From JBGOUV01 sp041477815 (GTDB taxonomy: Bacteria; Acidobacteriota; Terriglobia; Bryobacterales; JACQDG01), in assembly GCA_041477815.1 (NCBI GenBank), contig JBGOUV010000001.1:1-53338 (forward strand): DNA of 53,338 bases, written 5' to 3'. Below, in pieces: positions 47,504-53,338 of this stretch. The stretch's first letter is position 1; every line of letters begins with the position of its first letter. Below the pieces are notes generated by a model that was given only the letters and a program-made list of their open reading frames with translations, ran no database searches and was not told the origin of the DNA. Both the position numbers and the translations under genes were made by a program.

Positions 47504-48379
47504 ATGAGCCACATCCCGGTCTTACTGGACGTCGTCCTCGACTGGCTGCAAGTCCGCCCGGAGGGGAGCTACGTGGACTGTACCGTGGGCGCCGGCGGAT
47601 ATGCCGAGGCGATCGCCGGCCGGCTGACCACGGGGCGCCTGCTGGCGATCGACCGGGATCCGCAGGCCCTGGCCCGGGTGCGGGAGCGCTTTGGAGATGC
47701 CGGGGGGCGGATCGAATACGTGCGGTCGAGCTACGGCGAGCTGGAACGGATTCTGGAGGGGACCCTGGCCGACGGCATCGTAGCCGACCTGGGGCTCTCG
47801 CGGGACCAGCTCGAGGATCCCGCGCGCGGATTCAGTTTTTCGTGCGAAGGGCCGCTGGACATGAGGATGGATCCCGAGGCGCCCCTGACCGCGGCAGACA
47901 TTGTAAACACTTACGGCGAGAAGCCGCTCGCCGACCTGATTTATCAGTTCGGCGAAGAAAGGAGGTCGCGAAGAATAGCCAGAGCCATCGTTCGGGCGCG
48001 GCCGCTGACAAGCACACGACACTTGGCGGAAGCCATTGGGCGCGCCGCGCCCCGAACGCCTGGAGACCGTATTCACCCGGCCACGCGCACGTTTCAGGCC
48101 TTGCGCATCGCGGTCAACGACGAGCTGGGCGAGTTGCAGAGACTCTTGGACGCCGCGCCGCCGCGGCTGGCGCCGGGCGGCCGATTCCTGGTGGTGAGCT
48201 TTCATTCTTTAGAGGACCGGTTGGTGAAGCAGGCGCTGCGGCGGTGGGCCGGTGGCGGCCTGTTGCAGATACTAACCAAACACGTGATCCGGCCGGACGA
48301 AGCGGAGACGAGCCGCAATCCCGCCAGCCGGAGCGCCCGCTTACGAGTGGCGGAAAGAAAGGTGGATGAATGGCTATGA
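47504..48379 (+). CDS. rsmH: 16S rRNA (cytosine1402-N4)-methyltransferase RsmH
   Basis: 291 residues. HIPVLLDVVLDWL and the SAM loop DCTVGAGGYAEAIAG open the fold. GIVADLGLSRDQLEDPARGFSF, GPLDMRMDP and the C-terminal VVSFHSLEDRLVKQALRRW are diagnostic. It methylates C1402 in the ribosomal decoding centre. It sits between mraZ and ftsL as in most dcw clusters, and its end overlaps ftsL by ten bases. Confidence 0.95.
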   Translation: MSHIPVLLDVVLDWLQVRPEGSYVDCTVGAGGYAEAIAGRLTTGRLLAIDRDPQALARVRERFGDAGGRIEYVRSSYGELERILEGTLADGIVADLGLSRDQLEDPARGFSFSCEGPLDMRMDPEAPLTAADIVNTYGEKPLADLIYQFGEERRSRRIARAIVRARPLTSTRHLAEAIGRAAPRTPGDRIHPATRTFQALRIAVNDELGELQRLLDAAPPRLAPGGRFLVVSFHSLEDRLVKQALRRWAGGGLLQILTKHVIRPDEAETSRNPASRSARLRVAERKVDEWL

Positions 48380-48897
48380 CGGCAGTGAGCACCGCACAGC
48401 AGGATATGTTTCTTTATGACGGCGTGGCGGCGGGGCGGGAGGTGCGGGCGGGACTGGCCCGGCGTTCGGCCTCGGTGCGGCCGCTGCCCATGGAAGACCT
48501 CTGCTTTTTCGTCAAGCCCATAGATAACTCGCGGCTGGTGCGGGTGTTGGACCCGCACTCCAGGTGGGACCTGCTCAAGATGCTGGCCGGGGGTATGTTC
48601 GCCTTTGTCATAGCCTTGGGATACATCGTGCCCTACCTGTGGATGCTGCGGACGGGCTACCGCATCGAGGAGTTGAAGAAAGAACATGAAACGCTGGTGG
48701 ACCACAGCCGCGTGCTGCAACTGGAGGAGTCCGGACTGCGGAATCCGCGGCGCATCGACGAGATCGCGCGGACGCGGCTGGGGATGTCCAAACCGACGCC
48801 GCGCCAGGTGGTGTGGGCCGATGGGGCCAACGCGCCTTCCCAGCCGACCGACCTGCTGGCGCAAAACCTCTCGCGATTCGTAGGGGAGGGGAGGTAG
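48370..48897 (+). CDS. ftsL: Cell division protein FtsL-like
   Basis: 175 residues, longer than enterobacterial FtsL. A long polar N-terminus of about 70 residues precedes one membrane helix (LAGGMFAFVIALGYIVPYLWML). A leucine/charged coiled-coil follows (RIEELKKEHETLVDHSRVLQLEESGL), then the RRIDEIARTRLGM segment typical of FtsL. FtsL joins FtsB and FtsQ to activate septal synthesis by FtsWI. Identification rests mainly on position between rsmH and ftsI and on this layout. It is six bases from ftsI. Confidence 0.8.
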   Translation: MAMTAVSTAQQDMFLYDGVAAGREVRAGLARRSASVRPLPMEDLCFFVKPIDNSRLVRVLDPHSRWDLLKMLAGGMFAFVIALGYIVPYLWMLRTGYRIEELKKEHETLVDHSRVLQLEESGLRNPRRIDEIARTRLGMSKPTPRQVVWADGANAPSQPTDLLAQNLSRFVGEGR

Positions 48898-48903
48898 CGA
48901 CGG

Positions 48904-51048
48904 ATGGGCCGTCCGATCCAGGGGAATCTGTTTCCGCCCGCGCTGGAGCTGGACCAGGGGCCGCGCGCCGCCCGGCCCAGCAGCGACCTGGGGCCGGCGC
49001 GGAAGAAGATCTTGTGGTTCGGAATCCTGGTGTCGTGCTGGGCGGCGGTGATCTTCGTACGCCTGGTCTACCTGCAGGTAGTGCGGCGCACCTTCTTTGA
49101 GGAAAAGGCCCGGGCCCAGCAGGAGCGCACGCTGCCGGTGCGGGCCAGCCGCGGCTTCATCCTGGACCGGCGGGGCCGGGAGCTGGCCATCAGCGTGCCC
49201 GTGGACTCGATCTGCGCCATGCCCATCGAGATCGCCGATCCGCCGTCGACGGCGAAGATCCTGGCCCGGATACTGGGAGCCTCGCGCCCGGAGCTGGAGA
49301 AGAAGTTTGCCGTGCGCAAGGGATTCTGCTGGGTGGCGCGCCTGGTGGAGCCGGACCTGGTGGAGCGGGTGCAGGCGCTAAACCTCAAAGGTATCTACAT
49401 CCAGAAAGAGAGCAAGCGGTTTTATCCCAAGGGGACCACGGCGGCGCACCTGATCGGAGTGGTGCGGTTGGATCAGATCGGCACGGCGGGCCTGGAGCAG
49501 GCGCGCGAAGAGGAGCTGCAAGGGCGGCCGGGGACCATGGTCTTCTCGACCGACGCGCGGAAGAAGTACTTTGCCGGGCACTTCAGCCTGGAGCCGGAGC
49601 CGGGACTCAACCTGGTCCTCACCGTCGACGAGAGGATCCAGTACGTGGCCGAGCGGGAATTGGGCCAAGCCATCACCCGGACCAGGGCGGTTGCGGGAAC
49701 CATAGTAGTGCTCGATCCTGCCACCGGCGGCGTGCTGGCAATCGCCAACCATCCCACCTTCAACCCCAACCAGCCGGCGCGCGGGAGAACCAAAGAGGAG
49801 CTGGCGGAAGAGCTGGAGAAACGGCGGAACTTCGCCATCAGTTCCATGTACGAGCCGGGCTCCACGTTCAAGCTGGTTACCGTGGCGGCCGCGCTCGAAG
49901 AAAAGGTGGCGCGGCCCGACGAGGTGCTGGATTGCCAGATGGGAGCGATCTACGTGGCCGGTCATCGCATCCGGGACCACAAGGCGTTCGGGCGTCTCAC
50001 CGTGGAGCAGGTGCTGCAACACTCGAGCGACGTGGGCGCCATCAAGCTGGGGATGCGGCTAGGAGACCAGCGGATGTACCAGTGGATCCGGCGCTTCGGG
50101 TTTGGAAAACCCACCGGGCTCGACCTGCCGGGCGAGGCGGCGGGCCTGACCAAGCCGGCCGAGCGGTGGTCGAAGATCTCGATCGGCGCCATCTCCATGG
50201 GACAGGAGATCGGGATAACGGGGATGCAACTGGTGCAGGCGGTGGGGGTCATCGCCAACAACGGAATGCTGGCGCCGCCCCACGTGCTGGAAGCGACCTT
50301 CGAGCCGGGCGGGAAGCCGGTTCCGGTGCCGCGACCCACGGCGCGGCGGGTCCTGTCGCCGGAGACGGCCATCCAGATGAAGCGCATGATGGAACAGGTC
50401 GTACTGAGTGGTACCGGCAGGCTGGCCCGCCTGGAGGGCTACACCGCCGGCGGCAAGACCGGTACGGCCCAGAAACTCGACCCGCGCACGGGTACGTATT
50501 CGAAGACCGATTACGTGGCTTCGTTTGTCGGATTCGCGCCCTTGCAGAATCCGGCGATTGTGGTGGCCGTGATTCTGGATGGCCCGCGCGGGTTGCACTC
50601 GGGCGGCGGCGTGGCTGCTCCTGTATTCCCGCGGGTGGCTGGAGAAATCTTGCGGTATCTGGAGGTGCCGCAGGATGTGCCGGCGGATCCGGCGCTGCGG
50701 GCCCGGCGGGCGAATCCCGATCCGCAGTTGCTGGCCGAAGTGAACGATTTCAACCCGGAGAACGAGCGGGTGGGCGAGTTTCCCCTGGCGTTCGCGCCGG
50801 AGGAGGAGGGGGCGCTGGGTCGAGAGGGCGCCCCTGCCCCCTCTCCGTCTTCTCCGAACGTGGTGCTGGCGTCGGCCGATGCGGTGCCGAACTTCCAGGG
50901 CAAGCCGCTGCGCACCGTAGTGGAGGAAGCGATCGCCCTGGGATTGGACGTGGATCTGCGGGGAAGCGGCGTGGCGCGCCGCCAATCGCCGCCTCCGGGC
51001 AGCCGCCTGACGGCTGGAGCACGTGTCACCGTCGAGTTTGAACGGTAG
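48904..51048 (+). CDS. ftsI: Septal penicillin-binding protein (FtsI/PBP2-like) with PASTA domain
   Basis: 714 residues. A membrane anchor (ILWFGILVSCWAAVIFVRLVYL) is followed by RGFILDRRGRELAISVPVDSI of the non-catalytic domain. The transpeptidase has SSMYEPGSTFKLVT (SxxK), HSSDVGAIKLG (SxD) and GGKTGTAQKLD (KTG). One PASTA domain lies at the end (VPNFQGKPLRTVVEEAIALGLDVDLRGSG). Class B PBPs cross-link septal peptidoglycan. PASTA on the division PBP is common in Gram-positives and some acidobacteria. It abuts murE with no gap. Confidence 0.93.
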   Translation: MGRPIQGNLFPPALELDQGPRAARPSSDLGPARKKILWFGILVSCWAAVIFVRLVYLQVVRRTFFEEKARAQQERTLPVRASRGFILDRRGRELAISVPVDSICAMPIEIADPPSTAKILARILGASRPELEKKFAVRKGFCWVARLVEPDLVERVQALNLKGIYIQKESKRFYPKGTTAAHLIGVVRLDQIGTAGLEQAREEELQGRPGTMVFSTDARKKYFAGHFSLEPEPGLNLVLTVDERIQYVAERELGQAITRTRAVAGTIVVLDPATGGVLAIANHPTFNPNQPARGRTKEELAEELEKRRNFAISSMYEPGSTFKLVTVAAALEEKVARPDEVLDCQMGAIYVAGHRIRDHKAFGRLTVEQVLQHSSDVGAIKLGMRLGDQRMYQWIRRFGFGKPTGLDLPGEAAGLTKPAERWSKISIGAISMGQEIGITGMQLVQAVGVIANNGMLAPPHVLEATFEPGGKPVPVPRPTARRVLSPETAIQMKRMMEQVVLSGTGRLARLEGYTAGGKTGTAQKLDPRTGTYSKTDYVASFVGFAPLQNPAIVVAVILDGPRGLHSGGGVAAPVFPRVAGEILRYLEVPQDVPADPALRARRANPDPQLLAEVNDFNPENERVGEFPLAFAPEEEGALGREGAPAPSPSSPNVVLASADAVPNFQGKPLRTVVEEAIALGLDVDLRGSGVARRQSPPPGSRLTAGARVTVEFER

Positions 51049-52521
51049 ATGACGCTCGACGAGGTTCTCGCAGGCGTGAAAACGCTGGGGGCCGTGCCCC
51101 CGGTTCCGGTGCGCGGGGTGCAGTACGATTCGCGGAAACTGCAGGGGGGCGAGGTGTTCTTTGCCTTTCCCGGTGAGCGCGTGGATGGGCACCACTTCCT
51201 CCCGCAGGCGATCGAGAAAGGCGCCGCCGCGGTGGTCAGCGAGCGGCCTCCAGAGACCGGTGTCGCCGTGCCGTGGGTGCAGGTGGCTCACGGCAGGGTG
51301 GCCCTGGCCCTGGCGTCGCTGAATTTCTACGGCCACCCCGACCGGCGGCTGAAGCTTACCGGCGTCACCGGCACCAACGGGAAGACGACGACGGTATATC
51401 TGGTTGATGCCATGCTGCGGGCCGCGGGGTTCACCACGGGCTACTTCGGGACGATCGAGCAGATGATCGCCGGCGAAAGGCGTCCCACCGTAAACACGAC
51501 CCCCGAGTCGCTCGACCTGGTGCGGATGTTTGTAGAACTGGAGCAACGCGGTGGCGCCCATGCCACCTTCGAGGTGTCGTCGCACGCGCTGGAGCTGCGG
51601 CGGGTGTACGGTCTGGCGTTCCACACAGTAGTGTTCACCAACCTCACCAGAGACCACCTGGACTTCCACGGGACCATGGAGCGGTACGCCGCGGCCAAGC
51701 GGCGGCTGCTCGAAGGCGCCGGGGGGCCGCCGCCGCGGTATGCGGTGATCCACCACGGAGACCCCTGGGGACGCAAATGGGAGAAACTCGGCGGCTTCGA
51801 GCCCCTTACCTATGGCCTGGACAACGGGGCCGCGATTACCGCCGGCAGGGTGGTCTCGGATTTCGAAGGCGTGCGGTTCACCGCCTCGACGCCGGTGGGG
51901 CGGTTTGCCGTGCGGTCGCCGCTGCTGGGCAAGTTCAACGTGCTGAACCTCCTGGCCGCGATCGGCGTCGGGATTTCATATAATCTGACCGCCGAGGCGA
52001 TTGCGACCGGAGTGGCGGCTTGCCGCTCGGTGCCGGGCCGCCTGGAGCGCCTGGAGGGCACGCAACCGTTCGTGGTGGCCGTAGATTATGCTCATACCGA
52101 CGAGGCGCTGCGCAGCGTGATTCAGGCGGCCCGGGAGCTGGCCGCCGGCAAGGGCCGGGTGATCACGCTGTTCGGCTGCGGAGGCGACCGCGACCGGTCC
52201 AAGCGTCCGCTGATGGGCGAGGCGGCCGGGTCGTTGAGCGACCTGGTGGTGCTGACCTCGGACAACCCGCGGTCGGAGGATCCGCTCAATATCATCAATG
52301 ACGCCGTGATCGGCTTGCAGCGCGCCAATGCGCGTTACCAGGTGGAGGCCGACCGGGCCGCGGCCATCCGCAAAGCCATTAGTGAAGCGCGGGCCGGCGA
52401 CATCGTGCTGCTGGCGGGTAAAGGACATGAAACCTACCAGGCGTGCGCCGGCCGGACCGTTCCCTTCGACGATCGCGAAGTGGCCCGCCGGGTGCTGGAG
52501 GAGTTGGGCTACCGCCCCTGA
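51049..52521 (+). CDS. murE: UDP-MurNAc-L-Ala-D-Glu:meso-diaminopimelate ligase
   Basis: 490 residues. VRGVQYDSRKLQGGEVFFAFPG is the uridine-binding domain. The ATP loop is TGVTGTNGKTTTVYLVDAML, and NTTPESLDLVRMF follows. The amino acid specificity motif is TSDNPRSEDPLNII; DNPR indicates meso-diaminopimelate rather than lysine. VAVDYAHTDEAL and LLAGKGHETYQ complete the C-terminal domain. It adds the third residue to the peptidoglycan stem. Its stop overlaps murF by one base (TGATG). Confidence 0.95.
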   Translation: MTLDEVLAGVKTLGAVPPVPVRGVQYDSRKLQGGEVFFAFPGERVDGHHFLPQAIEKGAAAVVSERPPETGVAVPWVQVAHGRVALALASLNFYGHPDRRLKLTGVTGTNGKTTTVYLVDAMLRAAGFTTGYFGTIEQMIAGERRPTVNTTPESLDLVRMFVELEQRGGAHATFEVSSHALELRRVYGLAFHTVVFTNLTRDHLDFHGTMERYAAAKRRLLEGAGGPPPRYAVIHHGDPWGRKWEKLGGFEPLTYGLDNGAAITAGRVVSDFEGVRFTASTPVGRFAVRSPLLGKFNVLNLLAAIGVGISYNLTAEAIATGVAACRSVPGRLERLEGTQPFVVAVDYAHTDEALRSVIQAARELAAGKGRVITLFGCGGDRDRSKRPLMGEAAGSLSDLVVLTSDNPRSEDPLNIINDAVIGLQRANARYQVEADRAAAIRKAISEARAGDIVLLAGKGHETYQACAGRTVPFDDREVARRVLEELGYRP

Positions 52522-53338
52522 TGCTTTTATCGTGGGAAGAAATTGCTCGAATGACCGGCGCCGACGCGCCGTCCGGGAAGAACTTGCCGATCCGGGTGGA
52601 GGGCTATTCGATTGACTCGCGAACCGTCGGGACGGGGGAGGTCTTCTTCGCGGTGCGCGGGAAGCGGGACGGTCACGAGTTTGTGGACGCGGCGCTCGCG
52701 GCTGGGGCGGCAGGCGCCGTGGTGGCCCGAGGCCTGGCGCGACAGCGCGACCGGCTGCTCTTCGTGCCCGATCCCCAGACCGCGCTGCAACAACTGGCAC
52801 GGCAGGCGCGTGAGAAATGGAACGGCCGCGTGGTGGCCGTGACCGGCAGCAACGGCAAGACCACGACCAAGGAGATTGTGGCGGCGCTGCTCCGGACCCG
52901 CTACCGCGTGGCCAAGTCCGACGGCAACCTGAATAACGATCTGGGACTGCCGCTGTCGCTCCTACGTCTGGACGACGCCGCCGAAGTCGGGGTGCTGGAG
53001 ATGGGTATGAACCACGCGGGTGAGATCCGGGCCCTGGCTGCGATCGCCCAGCCCGACGTCGGCGTAGTGACCAACGTGAGCGCCGCCCACCTGGAGTTCT
53101 TCGCTTCCGTCGATGAAATTGCGCTGGCCAAACGGGAGTTGATCGAGAGCCTGCGACCCGACGGCGTGGCCGTGCTGAACGCCGACGATGAGCGCGTGCG
53201 GGGTTTTGCCGCCGCTCATCCCGGCCGGGTGGTGACCTACGGCGTGGAGAACGAAGCGGAGGTGCGGGCGATGGAGGTGGAGTCGCTGGGTCCGGCGGGG
53301 ACGTTGTTCCGCGTGGCTGGAGTGGCCGGCGATTTCCG
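52521..53338 (+). CDS. murF: UDP-MurNAc-tripeptide-D-Ala-D-Ala ligase (3' part cut by window edge)
   Basis: N-terminal 272 residues from ATG 52521. MLLSWEEIARMTGADAPSG and GYSIDSRTVGTGEVFFAVRGKRDGHEF open the uridine-binding domain. The ATP loop is VAVTGSNGKTTTKEIVAALL, followed by KSDGNLNNDLGLPLSLLRLD, which is specific to MurF, and LEMGMNHAGEIRALAAIAQP. It adds D-Ala-D-Ala to the stem peptide. The rest of the dcw cluster presumably continues beyond the window. Confidence 0.94.
   Translation, partial: MLLSWEEIARMTGADAPSGKNLPIRVEGYSIDSRTVGTGEVFFAVRGKRDGHEFVDAALAAGAAGAVVARGLARQRDRLLFVPDPQTALQQLARQAREKWNGRVVAVTGSNGKTTTKEIVAALLRTRYRVAKSDGNLNNDLGLPLSLLRLDDAAEVGVLEMGMNHAGEIRALAAIAQPDVGVVTNVSAAHLEFFASVDEIALAKRELIESLRPDGVAVLNADDERVRGFAAAHPGRVVTYGVENEAEVRAMEVESLGPAGTLFRVAGVAGDF

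Noticed and set aside
50059..51756. 565-residue minus-strand frame across ftsI and murE
   Set aside because: Shadow of two clear dcw genes; Arg/His-rich with no recognisable fold.

Overview
The window looks like a high-GC chromosomal segment of an acidobacterium, probably of the Bryobacter/Solibacter type. The evidence is a very large TonB-receptor-like protein with an N-terminal carboxypeptidase-regulatory domain, many Tat-exported enzymes, an NHL/beta-propeller pair, a complete start of a division/cell-wall (dcw) cluster, and a c-di-AMP riboswitch in front of an APC-type transporter. This taxonomic call is an inference from gene content. I saw no tRNA, rRNA, CRISPR array or transposase.

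Layout. 1-2071 (minus): mazG, an acetyltransferase and a partial menC-like gene. 2131-3710 (minus): a less GC-rich HigB-type toxin / XRE antitoxin / DUF3467 cassette with its own inverted-repeat operator. 3915-7103: an exported metallo-hydrolase facing a frameshifted class V PLP enzyme coupled to an OFA-type MFS carrier. 7233-13870: an aromatic amino acid ammonia-lyase (minus) divergent from a tightly coupled five-gene operon (M20 peptidase, SDR, cupin, Tat-exported RidA, tandem M42 peptidase). A perfect 22-bp palindrome lies at the lyase promoter. 13873-18933: a 42-bp perfect inverted repeat, a doubly frameshifted AIR-synthase gene, a beta-barrel candidate, an M24 peptidase and a divergent DHH-like protein. 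19193-24887: a serine hydrolase, a Tat-exported SelA-like PLP enzyme, gamma-glutamyltransferase and two less characterised genes. 24970-32453 (minus): cupin, SGNH hydrolase, LptC-LptA fusion, lptB, rpoN, hpf and rapZ, i.e. the classical lpt-rpoN block without ptsN. 32566-37316: a small membrane protein, two exported beta-propellers, and the riboswitch with its KimA-like transporter. 37546-46877: a short unlisted membrane ORF, a second serine hydrolase, the TonB-like receptor, a DUF4143 ATPase behind repeated operator-like boxes, a sugar nucleotidyltransferase, a small Cys-rich secreted protein plus mutarotase, and DUF72. 47002-53338 (plus): MraZ boxes, mraZ, rsmH, ftsL, ftsI, murE and partial murF.

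How the parts work together. The dcw genes make and regulate septal peptidoglycan, and the lpt-rpoN block exports LPS and handles sigma-54 and envelope-stress control. Several neighbouring exported peptidases, PLP enzymes, the ammonia-lyase and RidA suggest peptide and amino acid breakdown, partly outside the cytoplasm. Three single-base frameshifts break otherwise intact genes, and two of them lie in homopolymer runs. Residual sequencing errors are therefore as likely as real decay.

The strongest candidates for something new are the three-gene toxin cassette, the DUF4143 gene with its boxed leaderless promoter, the dead-plus-live tandem M42 peptidase, the operon with an exported RidA, and the permuted DHH-like protein.
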